From Gallionellaceae bacterium (GTDB lineage: Bacteria; Pseudomonadota; Gammaproteobacteria; Burkholderiales; Gallionellaceae), in contig JAKFXW010000059.1 in the NCBI GenBank assembly GCA_021731185.1, positions 1 to 7,886 on the forward strand: a stretch of DNA of 7,886 nucleotides, given 5' to 3'. Below, one piece after another: positions 1 through 6,240 of this stretch (the first letter of the stretch is position 1; each line of letters opens with the position of its first letter). The translations under genes and the position numbers were made by a program. The notes beneath the pieces were generated by a model. The model made no database searches and was not told the DNA's origin. It was given only the letters and a program-made list of their open reading frames with translations.

Positions 1-1283
1 GTGCAGGTTATGCTGGCATGGCTGCTGCCGTCACTCTCGCCGCACAAAATATCCCCGTCACCGTTTTTGAAGCCAGCAAACAGCTAGGCGGACGAGCGCG
101 TGGCTTGTGGCACAACGATACACAACTCGATAACGGCCAGCATATTTTGCTCGGTTGTTATCGACACACATTGCAGCTCATAGAGCAAGTTGGCGGCAAT
201 ATCGAGGAGGATTTTTTGCATCTTCCCCTACAGCTTACCTTGCATAATCGATTTTCATTTAAGGCTTCTCCCCTGCCTGCCCCGCTGCATATTTTGTTGG
301 GACTAATAAGTGCACAAGGTTTGTCCTTTACTCAAAAAATATCCGCTGCGCGCTTCATGCTTGCCATGCGCCACATCCAATTTTCATTGCCCAGCGATAT
401 ATCAGCTATTGAATTATTGGTCAGCCATCAACAAGATCATGAATTGATAAGCCTGCTGTGGCAACCTATCTGCATCTCAGCACTCAACACACCATTGCAT
501 TTGGCCTCCGCCAAAATTTTGCTAAACGTATTGCGCGACAGCCTCAATACATCGCGTGCTGACAGTGACATGTTGTTGCCACGATTAGATTACTCAGCAT
601 TATTTCCCGATCGAGCCGCAAAATATTTACAACAGCGGCATGGCAACCTATATACCTCAAGCAGCGTGGAGGCTATCATTCCTTGTGACCAAGCAATTGA
701 ATTAACCGTCAACGCAAGCAATGGTAACGCACCGCAAACGCATTTATTCAGCCATGTCATTTGCGCGACTTCACCCACTGCGGCGGCGCGTTTGCTACAA
801 ACGGTGCCACAGCTAGCGTCGCTCACACAGCAAATTTCCGCCATTCCCTATCAACCTATCTACACTGTTTATCTGCAATACCCTGCACATGTGCAACTGC
901 CACAACCCATGCTGGGATTCGATCAATGCTATACACAATGGCTGTTCGACAAAGGACAAATCTCTTCACAACATGGGCTGATCGCTGCTGTTATCAGTGC
1001 TGAAGGACTGCATCAAGAATTGTCGCAGGAAAATCTTGCTCAAAAAGTTATACAAGAATTGCATGAGCAATTGAGCATTACAGAAACTCCGCTATGGGTC
1101 AAAGTGATCGCCGAAAAACGTGCTACTTTTTCCTGCGAGGTAAATTTGAGTCGCCCTCTCCATATCACAGCAATTAAAAATTTATTGCTGGCGGGCGATT
1201 ACACGGCAGGCGATTATCCGGCGACGCTGGAAGGTGCAGTGATGAGTGGAATAAGATGTGCAAATGAGGTGATACTTAATTGA
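1..1283 (+). CDS. hpnE: Hydroxysqualene dehydroxylase HpnE, 5'-truncated by the window edge
   Basis: FAD-dependent amine-oxidase/desaturase-type enzyme that, in the HpnC-HpnD-HpnE route, reduces hydroxysqualene to squalene for hopanoid synthesis. The reading frame is open from base 3, and its first codons give AGYAGMAAAV, the end of the GxGxxG dinucleotide-binding loop. The real start therefore lies upstream, and the ATG at 18 is internal. About 426 residues are visible, so probably only some 5-15 are missing. The Rossmann loop is followed by VTVFEAS, whose Glu should bind the FAD ribose, then GGRARG and DNGQHILLGCYR, all typical of HpnE. The middle carries LWQPICISALNTP, and the C-terminus carries the FAD-contacting AGDYTAGDYPATLEG (around 1188-1232). 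Known family context predicts hpnC and hpnD just upstream. It converges on smpB. The TGA stop ends at 1283. Family assignment is strong, while substrate specificity is inferred from the family. Confidence 0.92.
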   Translation, partial: AGYAGMAAAVTLAAQNIPVTVFEASKQLGGRARGLWHNDTQLDNGQHILLGCYRHTLQLIEQVGGNIEEDFLHLPLQLTLHNRFSFKASPLPAPLHILLGLISAQGLSFTQKISAARFMLAMRHIQFSLPSDISAIELLVSHQQDHELISLLWQPICISALNTPLHLASAKILLNVLRDSLNTSRADSDMLLPRLDYSALFPDRAAKYLQQRHGNLYTSSSVEAIIPCDQAIELTVNASNGNAPQTHLFSHVICATSPTAAARLLQTVPQLASLTQQISAIPYQPIYTVYLQYPAHVQLPQPMLGFDQCYTQWLFDKGQISSQHGLIAAVISAEGLHQELSQENLAQKVIQELHEQLSITETPLWVKVIAEKRATFSCEVNLSRPLHITAIKNLLLAGDYTAGDYPATLEGAVMSGIRCANEVILN

Positions 1284-1463
1284 CCGATAGCAATCGATCA
1301 AGCGATGCGCCCTTCAGCGTTATATCGACGACAGCACTGGAAGAATTCGATCAAGGGATGCAGCGCAAGAAAAATATTGGCGAGGAAGCGGAGTTGACTC
1401 AGATGTCAATGAGTATTCCGAGCCAAAATTTGACGCAGCGATGCGCCCTTCAGCGAATTCTGC
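1284..1463. repeat. Intergenic gap hpnE/smpB with degenerate direct and inverted repeats
   Basis: This 180-bp gap lies between two convergent genes. A 19-nt sequence (agcgatgcgcccttcagcg) occurs identically at 1301-1319 and 1437-1455. A third, partial copy at 1347-1361 matches 1294-1308 at 14 of 15 positions. In addition, 1343-1357 is an imperfect reverse complement (12 of 15) of 1446-1460, with gaattcg and aaggg blocks conserved in both arms. I do not recognise the element. The only terminator-like structure is weak: for smpB on the minus strand, a 4-bp stem (1442-1445 with 1434-1437, tetraloop) is followed by a short T-containing stretch near 1424-1427. No convincing gene was seen here. Confidence 0.6.
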
Positions 1464-1913
1464 CTAATGACGTGATTTTTTCATGGCTTGCTTGGCCTCC
1501 ATCACCGCATCCCGTTCACGCTCGGACTCTCGCTTGTCATGCATTTTTTTACCCTTAGCCAGGCCGATTTCCAGTTTAACCAGCGAGCCTTTAAAATGCA
1601 TGTTTAACGGCATCAGCGTATAGCCCGCGCGCTGAACTTTGGTGATGAGTTTATCAATTTCAGCGGCGTGCAAAAGCAGTTTGCGGGTGCGTATCGGATC
1701 GGGAACGATGTGTGTTGAGGCCGAAATTAAGGGACTAATGTGTGCGCCAAATAAAAATAACGCCCCATCTTTTGAAGTAACATAGGCTTCTTTTAAATTA
1801 GCCCGACCTGCTCGAATAGCCTTTATTTCCCAGCCTTGCAGCATCACTCCCGCTTCGTAGCGATCTTCGATGAAGTAGTCGTGGAATGCTTTTTTATTTT
1901 GAACGATTATCAT
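1464..1913 (-). CDS. smpB: SsrA-binding protein SmpB
   Basis: Small cytosolic RNA-binding protein that partners tmRNA (SsrA) in trans-translation. It positions the tRNA-like domain in the A site of stalled ribosomes so that the nascent chain is tagged and the ribosome released. The 149-residue length is normal. Family blocks occur in order: NKKAFHDYFIE (6-16), LQGWEIKAIRAGRANL (25-40), YVTSKDG, FLFGAHISPL, STHIVPDPIRTRKLLLH (66-82), GYTLMPL, KLEIGLAKGKKMHDKR (113-128). The basic helical tail ends KKSRH. The start at 1913 (ATG) aligns with other betaproteobacterial SmpB. No clear Shine-Dalgarno precedes it. A TAGAAT box on the minus strand (1928-1923) would give an almost leaderless mRNA, but it has no good -35. 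It is transcribed divergently from ratA across 45 bp and converges on hpnE. The tmRNA gene is not in this window. Confidence 0.97.
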   Translation of the reverse strand: MIIVQNKKAFHDYFIEDRYEAGVMLQGWEIKAIRAGRANLKEAYVTSKDGALFLFGAHISPLISASTHIVPDPIRTRKLLLHAAEIDKLITKVQRAGYTLMPLNMHFKGSLVKLEIGLAKGKKMHDKRESERERDAVMEAKQAMKKSRH

Positions 1914-1927
1914 ATGTCGGTTATTCT
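1899..1927 (+). promoter_or_regulatory. Candidate sigma70 promoter for ratA-rnfH-PHP
   Basis: A TTGAAC hexamer (1899-1904) is separated by exactly 17 bp from TATTCT (1922-1927). Each keeps 4 of 6 consensus bases. Transcription would begin near 1935, leaving a leader of about 24 nt before the ratA ATG at 1959. The -35 would sit inside the first codons of divergent smpB. The match is modest and is supported mainly by its correct position, so it is a weak inference. Confidence 0.3.
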
Positions 1928-1958
1928 ACCAGCTTTAGCTTGCCCCTCAGATTGAACC

Positions 1959-2396
1959 ATGGCGATTGTAGAAAAATCAGTACTTGTTCCTTACAGTGCA
2001 GAACAAATGTTTGCGCTGGTGGATGACGTGGCTGCGTACCCGCAATTTTTGCCTTGGTGCGGCGGTTCAAAAATTAATTCGGTTGACGGCGCAGTCATGA
2101 ATGCGACGGTACATATTGATTACCACCACATCAAGCAAAGTTTCACCACACAGAATGTGCGGCAAATTCCACACAGTATTGATATAACGCTGCTGGACGG
2201 CCCGTTCAAACATTTGGATGGCCACTGGCATTTCACCCCTTTGTCCGACACAGCGTGTAAAATCGAATTGCGTATGCATTACGAGTTCTCGAACATTTTG
2301 TTGGAGAAAATACTCGGGCCAATTTTTCATTACATCGCCAGCAGCTTTGTGGATGCGTTTGTGCATCGAGCTGAAAAAATATATGCCCCAAAATAA
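1959..2396 (+). CDS. ratA: RatA / COQ10-like START-domain (SRPBCC) protein
   Basis: Single-domain 145-residue protein of the polyketide-cyclase/COQ10 START-like (SRPBCC) family. In E. coli the member RatA was described as interfering with 70S association. Eukaryotic and some bacterial relatives (Coq10) bind ubiquinone and support respiration, so the physiological role is not settled by sequence. Diagnostic blocks are VPYSAEQMFALVDDVAAYPQFLPWC split over residues 10-34, LLDGPFKHLDGHW (78-90), and a C-terminal helix with FVDAFVHRAEKIY (130-142) that closes the hydrophobic cavity. No signal peptide or membrane segment is present. The ATG at 1959 gives the family-typical MAIVEKSVLVP start, and an in-frame ATG at 1914 is blocked by TGA. 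Only one base separates its TAA from the rnfH start, so the two are almost surely co-transcribed. The ratA-rnfH pair next to divergent smpB is a common arrangement in proteobacteria. Confidence 0.93.
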   Translation: MAIVEKSVLVPYSAEQMFALVDDVAAYPQFLPWCGGSKINSVDGAVMNATVHIDYHHIKQSFTTQNVRQIPHSIDITLLDGPFKHLDGHWHFTPLSDTACKIELRMHYEFSNILLEKILGPIFHYIASSFVDAFVHRAEKIYAPK

Positions 2397-2397
2397 T

Positions 2398-2715
2398 ATG
2401 CGCGAAAATTTAAACATTGAAATCATTTATGCCCTGCCACACGAACAAATTCTATTGCGTATGCAAGTGCCAATGGTTTGCACAGTTACTGCAGCAATTC
2501 AAATGTCGGGCATATTAAACAAATATCCGGCCATTGATCTGGCTGTAAACAAACTCGGTATCTTCGGCAAACTGGTTAAACCAGACACCATTCTACGCGA
2601 GCAGGATCGCATCGAAATTTATCGCCCGCTGCTGGCTGACCCAAAGGAAACTCGCCGTCAGCGCACACAAACTGGCAAGGTCATGAAAAAAGGAGGGGGC
2701 GAAATTTCCGCCTAA
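2398..2715 (+). CDS. rnfH: RnfH family ubiquitin-like-fold protein (RatB)
   Basis: Small protein (105 residues from this start) of the RnfH/UPF0125 family, with a predicted beta-grasp fold. The name comes from proximity to the Rnf electron-transport operon in Rhodobacter, and it is also called RatB from its pairing with ratA. Its molecular function is not established. Signature blocks are IEIIYALPHEQ (7-17), IDLAVNKLGIFGKLVKPD (46-63) and DRIEIYRPLLADPKETRRQR (70-89). The ATG at 2398 puts 14 residues up to YALP, as I recall for E. coli RnfH. An in-frame ATG at 2383 (five residues longer, overlapping ratA) is the alternative. No Shine-Dalgarno is visible for either, suggesting translational coupling to ratA. 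The C-terminal tail KVMKKGGGEISA is encoded partly by an AGGAGGGGG stretch that may serve the next gene. Confidence 0.9.
   Translation: MRENLNIEIIYALPHEQILLRMQVPMVCTVTAAIQMSGILNKYPAIDLAVNKLGIFGKLVKPDTILREQDRIEIYRPLLADPKETRRQRTQTGKVMKKGGGEISA
2691..2713 (+). promoter_or_regulatory. Strong Shine-Dalgarno with a possible spacer hairpin before the PHP gene
   Basis: AGGAGG (2691-2696) is the best anti-Shine-Dalgarno match seen upstream of any gene here, but it ends 23 nt before the ATG at 2720, which is too far for normal use. The bases between can fold: GGCG (2698-2701) pairs with CGCC (2709-2712) around a 7-nt loop, and G2697-U2713 can add a wobble. Looping this out leaves AAAAAC, 6 nt, between the Shine-Dalgarno and the start codon, which is an ideal distance. 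The rnfH TAA lies at 2713-2715. The hairpin is short, so this is a hypothesis. Confidence 0.35.
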
Positions 2716-2719
2716 AAAC

Positions 2720-3568
2720 ATGCTCAATTATGATCTACATTGCCACTCCACCGTCTCCGATGGCCTATTGCCACCGGCAGAACTCGTGGCGCGCGCCGCA
2801 GGTCGCGATGTAAAAGTACTCGCGCTCACCGACCACGATGATATTTCTGGTCTAGCCGAAGCCGCCACTGCCGCCGCGCAACACGGGATACAACTCATTA
2901 ACGGCGTTGAAATATCGGTGAGCTGGCGCAGCCACACTTTACATATTCTTGGTTTGCATATTGATCCCACCAACGAAGATTTATTGGCAGGCCTGCGTGA
3001 AATCCGCAAAGGTCGCAGCACCCGCGCACAACTCATGGCGCAATCACTGGCCAAGAGCGGTATCGCAGGCGCGCTGGAAGGCTCGTACCGCTATGCAGCC
3101 AATCCGGAAATTATCGGCCGCACTCATTTTGCAAGATTTTTAGTAGAACACGGCTATAGCAAAGATGTCCGCAGCGTGTTTAAAAATTATTTAATTAAAG
3201 GCAAGCCAGGCTACATCGCGCATCAATGGGCTGCTTTAGAAGACGCAGTAAAATGGATAGTTGGTAGTAGCGGAGTCGCGGTACTGGCGCACCCGGGACG
3301 CTATACCTCCGGACGCAAAGCGATGGGCAAACCAACCTTGCGTGAATTACTTCGCGAATTTTATGATCTGGGTGGACGTGGCATCGAAGTAGTCAGCGGC
3401 AGCCACACACCCGAGCAATATGCAGAATTCGCACGCTACGCTCGCGAATTTAATTTATTCGCCTCCTGCGGCTCAGACTTTCACGGACCCGGTGAGAGTT
3501 ATCGCGATTTAGGACATTTGCCAGACTTTCCACTGGATTGCGTACCTGTGTGGCAGGCATGGGAATAG
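2720..3568 (+). CDS. rnm: PHP-domain phosphoesterase, RNase AM / YciV (TrpH) type
   Basis: Metal-dependent phosphoesterase of the polymerase-and-histidinol-phosphatase (PHP) superfamily, 282 residues, cytosolic. The E. coli relative YciV (RNase AM, formerly TrpH) is a 5'-3' exonuclease that trims 5' ends of short RNAs and rRNA precursors and also acts on 3',5'-phosphoadenosine nucleotides. Metal-ligand motifs are all present: LHCHST with H7 and H9, D14, TDHDD (37-41), GVEIS with E64, H75 in SHTLHILG, AHPGRY (190-195), and GSDFHGPGE (251-259) with D253 and H255. R134-THFARFLV matches the insertion typical of this subfamily. No active-site residue appears missing. It starts 4 bp after rnfH and is followed by yciO after 155 bp. 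The same pairing, rnm with yciO, is found beside the trp operon in enterics. The exact substrate is inferred. Confidence 0.9.
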   Translation: MLNYDLHCHSTVSDGLLPPAELVARAAGRDVKVLALTDHDDISGLAEAATAAAQHGIQLINGVEISVSWRSHTLHILGLHIDPTNEDLLAGLREIRKGRSTRAQLMAQSLAKSGIAGALEGSYRYAANPEIIGRTHFARFLVEHGYSKDVRSVFKNYLIKGKPGYIAHQWAALEDAVKWIVGSSGVAVLAHPGRYTSGRKAMGKPTLRELLREFYDLGGRGIEVVSGSHTPEQYAEFARYAREFNLFASCGSDFHGPGESYRDLGHLPDFPLDCVPVWQAWE

Positions 3569-3723
3569 CCAAAATAAAATAAAATAAAATTTTGCAGTAT
3601 ATATTTCAATACAGACTGGTCTGAGCATAACGATAGCCATACCAATCCTGCTTCGATGTTAAAATACTGCTTCTTAGAAACATAATCCAATCTGCGCTAA
3701 ACCACTCACCCCCAACCCGCCAC
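3569..3723. other. AT-rich intergenic gap with (AAAAT)4 tract and small palindrome
   Basis: This 155-bp gap lies between the PHP gene and yciO. It begins with four perfect tandem AAAAT units (3571-3590). A 12-bp interrupted palindrome, CAGAC-tg-GTCTG, lies at 3612-3623. The outer sequences GCAGTAT (3594-3600) and ATACTGC (3664-3670) are perfect 7-bp inverted repeats 63 bp apart. No GC-rich stem with a T-run marks a terminator, and no convincing gene is encoded on either strand. The base composition and symmetry suggest a promoter/operator region for the yciO-to-scpB run. Confidence 0.5.
3657..3665 (+). promoter_or_regulatory. Candidate extended -10 promoter element for the yciO-scpB run
   Basis: TGT followed directly by TAAAAT (3660-3665) fits the TGn extended -10 form, with 5 of 6 bases of TATAAT. 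No recognisable -35 lies 17 bp upstream, which extended -10 promoters can tolerate. Transcription would start near 3672, giving a leader of about 50 nt before the ATG at 3724. The CAGACtgGTCTG palindrome lies about 35 bp upstream. AT-rich DNA yields such matches by chance, so confidence is low. Confidence 0.25.
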
Positions 3724-4362
3724 ATGGCACAATATTTCACAATTAATTCCAGTAACCCGCAAGCGCGCTTAATTAAACAAGCCGCACAAATGGTGCGTGA
3801 TGGCAAGGTGATCGTTTACCCGACTGACTCTTGCTATGCCATCGGCTGTCATCTGGATGATAAAAATGCGGTGGCGCGCATACGCCAAATTCGTGGGGTA
3901 GATGATAACCACCACATGACGCTGGTGTGCCGCGATCTGTCCGAGCTATCGCATTATGCGCTGGTCAATAATGTGCAGTTTCGTTTGTTGAAACATAATA
4001 CGCCGGGCAGTTATACTTTTATTTTGCAGGCTACTAAAGAAATTCCAAAACGCTTGCAACATCCCAAGCGCAGCACGATTGGTGTACGCATTCCCGATCA
4101 CGCCATCGCGTTGGCTTTGCTGGAGGAATTGGGCGAGCCTTTGCTCAGTTCCACCATGATTTTGCCCAACGAAGAATTGCCGCTGAATGACGCAGAGCAG
4201 ATACGCGAATTGCTGGAGCAGCAAGTTGATCTCGTAATTGATGGCGGCGCGGTTGCGGCGCAGCCAACTTCGGTGATTGATTTAACCCGCGACATGCCGA
4301 TGCTGGTACGCGCTGGTCGCGGCGATACATCACATTTTTTATTTGCCACAAATACTATTTGA
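3724..4362 (+). CDS. yciO: YciO, YrdC/Sua5-domain protein
   Basis: Single-domain YrdC-fold protein of 212 residues. The fold is that of Sua5/TsaC, which makes threonylcarbamoyl-AMP for tRNA t6A, and databases often label this protein L-threonylcarbamoyladenylate synthase. The sequence is of the YciO branch: MAQYFTI at the start, VIVYPTDSCYAIGC (29-42), DNHHMTLVCRDLSELS (61-76), NTPGSYTFIL (92-101), TIGVRIPDHAIA (118-129), PTSVIDL (181-187) and RAGRGD (196-201), which align by eye with E. coli YciO almost end to end. The KxRP-type segment of TsaC is replaced by HHMTLVCRDL, so canonical t6A synthesis should not be assumed. The ATG at 3724 matches the E. coli start exactly, though no Shine-Dalgarno is visible. 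Ten bases separate it from the M50 protease gene, with which it is probably co-transcribed. Confidence 0.9.
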   Translation: MAQYFTINSSNPQARLIKQAAQMVRDGKVIVYPTDSCYAIGCHLDDKNAVARIRQIRGVDDNHHMTLVCRDLSELSHYALVNNVQFRLLKHNTPGSYTFILQATKEIPKRLQHPKRSTIGVRIPDHAIALALLEELGEPLLSSTMILPNEELPLNDAEQIRELLEQQVDLVIDGGAVAAQPTSVIDLTRDMPMLVRAGRGDTSHFLFATNTI

Positions 4363-4372
4363 AAGCTAATCC

Positions 4373-5014
4373 GTGCAAATTGATCAACTGATACAAACCA
4401 TCGCCATTGCAGCCATACCGATTTTATTTGCAATCACCTTGCATGAGGCAGCGCACGGCTATGTCGCCAAACATTTCGGCGACATGACCGCGTACCAGCA
4501 AGGCCGCATCAGCCTTAATCCCATACGCCATATTGATCCGGTGGGCACCATCCTCATTCCTATCATGACCCTGTGGTTAGGCGGAATTTTATTTGGCTGG
4601 GCGAAACCTGTACCAGTAAACTTCGCCGCACTACGTCATCCCAAAAAAGATATGTTGTGGGTAGCGGTGGCAGGTCCTGTCTCCAATTTATTTATGGCAC
4701 TTTGTTGGGCACTGCTGGCAAAATTTTCCGGGGTCGGTGGTGAATATGCCGAGCCGATGTTAAAAATGGCACAGATCGGTATTCAGATTAACGTGGTGCT
4801 GATGGTGCTTAATATGTTGCCGCTGCCGCCATTGGATGGCGGGCGCGTAGCAGTCAGTCTGCTGCCAAATAAACAAGCTGATCAACTATCACGACTGGAA
4901 CCGTATGGTCTGTTTATTTTGATTTTTCTGGCTTTTACTCCAGTCTTAAGTTGGATATTAAAACCGTTTATTAATGCCTCATACACTGTTATTCGTTTAA
5001 TTTTTGGATCCTAG
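4373..5014 (+). CDS. Site-2 protease-like membrane metallopeptidase, family M50
   Basis: Integral-membrane zinc metalloprotease of 213 residues, of the compact M50 (S2P-M50-like) group that lacks PDZ and CBS domains. The zinc-binding HEAAH (24-28) lies in the first hydrophobic segment (about 8-30). The third ligand is expected at D155 in NMLPLPPLDGGR (147-158). NPIRHIDPVGT (49-59) and AGPVSN (100-105) are further family hallmarks. Further hydrophobic spans lie at about 55-75, 93-117, 133-150 and 176-200, giving four to five membrane crossings. Known relatives cleave transmembrane substrates inside the inner membrane, but no substrate for this subgroup can be read from sequence. The start is GTG at 4373 with a poor ribosome-binding site, 10 bp after yciO, and trpS follows after 18 bp. 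This location between yciO and trpS/scpAB is, to my knowledge, recurrent in betaproteobacteria. Confidence 0.92.
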   Translation: MQIDQLIQTIAIAAIPILFAITLHEAAHGYVAKHFGDMTAYQQGRISLNPIRHIDPVGTILIPIMTLWLGGILFGWAKPVPVNFAALRHPKKDMLWVAVAGPVSNLFMALCWALLAKFSGVGGEYAEPMLKMAQIGIQINVVLMVLNMLPLPPLDGGRVAVSLLPNKQADQLSRLEPYGLFILIFLAFTPVLSWILKPFINASYTVIRLIFGS

Positions 5015-5032
5015 AATTTATATTTACTAACT

Positions 5033-6235
5033 ATGTTTACTGATCGAGTGTTATCTGGAATGCGTCCGACTGGCAGCCTGCACCTGGGCCATTATCACGG
5101 CGTGTTAAAAAATTGGGTGGAGATGCAGCAGGAATATGAATGCCTGTTTTTCGTGGCAGATTGGCACGCCCTCACCACACATTACGACACGCCGCAAATC
5201 ATCGAGCAAAACGTGTGGGATATGGTGATAGATTGGCTGGCAGCGGGCATCGACCCGGCACGCGCAACATTATTTATACAATCAAGAGTGCCGGAACATG
5301 CCGAGCTGCATGTGTTGCTGTCCATGATTACCCCGCTGGGCTGGTTAGAGCGTGTGCCAACCTATAAAGATCAGCAAGAAAAATTGGCTGATAAAGATTT
5401 GAGTACCTACGGATTTTTGGGCTACCCCTTATTGCAGAGCGCGGACATTTTAATTTACCGCGCCACGCAAGTACCAGTCGGCGAAGACCAGGTGCCACAT
5501 ATCGAATTCACACGCAACATCGCTCGACGCTTTAATCATATTTATGGTCGTGAAATGGGCTTTGAAGAAAAAGCTGAATCTGCCGTAAAAAAATTGGGCA
5601 GCAAAAAATCCAAGCTCTATCACGAGCTACGCACACGCTATCAAGAGCATGGCGATGACGAAGCGTTGCAATCGGCAAAAGCGTTATTAGAAGAACAGCA
5701 AAGTTTGAACTTGGGTGACCGCGAACGGTTGTATGGTTATCTGGAAGGCGGCGGCAAAATGATTCTATCCGAGCCGCAAGCCATGCTCACGCACGCCTCT
5801 AAAATGCACGGCTTAGATGGGCAAAAAATGTCCAAGTCTTACAACAACACCATCTCGCTACGCGAAGATGAAGCCAGCGTCAGCAAAAAAATTCGCACCA
5901 TGCCGACTGACCCCGCCCGCATCAAACGCACCGACAAAGGCGATCCAGACAAATGCCCGGTATGGCAATTACATCGAGTGTATTCTAACGACGACACCAG
6001 ACAATGGGTACAAAATGGCTGTCGCAGCGCGGGCATCGGCTGCTTAGATTGCAAACAGCCGGTCATCAACGCTGTGCTGGCAGAACAAAAGCCCATGCGC
6101 GAACGCGCCCAGTTGTATCTGGATGACCCAGCGTTAGTACGCAACATCGTTTCAGATGGCTGCGAAAAAGCGCGCAAGCTGGCTAGCGAAACCATGAGCG
6201 AAGTGCGTGATGCGATGGGCTTAAGTTATAGCTAA
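5033..6235 (+). CDS. trpS: Tryptophan--tRNA ligase, long form with a four-cysteine (possible Fe-S) motif
   Basis: Class I aminoacyl-tRNA synthetase that charges tRNA-Trp in the cytosol. The HIGH-type signature reads HLGH (17-20) in TGSLHLGHYHG, and KMSKS is at 265-269. The tryptophan/ATP pocket segments SMITPLGWLERVPTYKDQ (97-114), YGFLGYPLLQSADILIY (126-142) and VGEDQVPHIEFTRNIARRF (149-167) are intact. At 400 residues it is about 65 longer than the E. coli enzyme. The extra length is a charged, probably helical insertion at about residues 176-240, known in the long proteobacterial TrpRS group. Cysteines 308, 330, 337 and 340 form C-x21-C-x6-C-x2-C, close to the [4Fe-4S] motif (C-x22-C-x6-C-x2-C) of Thermotoga TrpRS. 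The ATG at 5033 gives the expected FTDRVLSGMRPTG start, with a weak Shine-Dalgarno. The next gene follows after 5 bp. Confidence 0.97.
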   Translation: MFTDRVLSGMRPTGSLHLGHYHGVLKNWVEMQQEYECLFFVADWHALTTHYDTPQIIEQNVWDMVIDWLAAGIDPARATLFIQSRVPEHAELHVLLSMITPLGWLERVPTYKDQQEKLADKDLSTYGFLGYPLLQSADILIYRATQVPVGEDQVPHIEFTRNIARRFNHIYGREMGFEEKAESAVKKLGSKKSKLYHELRTRYQEHGDDEALQSAKALLEEQQSLNLGDRERLYGYLEGGGKMILSEPQAMLTHASKMHGLDGQKMSKSYNNTISLREDEASVSKKIRTMPTDPARIKRTDKGDPDKCPVWQLHRVYSNDDTRQWVQNGCRSAGIGCLDCKQPVINAVLAEQKPMRERAQLYLDDPALVRNIVSDGCEKARKLASETMSEVRDAMGLSYS

Positions 6236-6240
6236 TCAAT

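Noticed and set aside
1470..1485. T-run near 1478-1483 as a terminator for hpnE
   Set aside because: No stable stem precedes it and it lies inside the smpB coding region.
1280..1558. 92-codon + strand frame starting TTG over the hpnE stop
   Set aside because: It contains the 19-nt repeats in two different frames, runs 95 bp into smpB on the opposite strand, has only a TTG start, and resembles no family I know.
2218..2397. Upstream extension of the rnfH frame into ratA
   Set aside because: Only residues from about 2398 on match the RnfH family. The upstream part is an out-of-frame shadow of ratA.
1959..2715. ratA-rnfH as a toxin-antitoxin pair
   Set aside because: The names RatA/RatB suggest this, but RnfH is not shown to be an antitoxin. 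The START-domain family has a competing ubiquinone-related role, and both genes are widespread core genes.
3499..3690. 63-codon minus-strand frame across the end of the PHP gene and the AT-rich gap
   Set aside because: Half of it is antisense to conserved PHP residues, the rest is AT-rich intergenic sequence, and no family motif or Shine-Dalgarno is visible.
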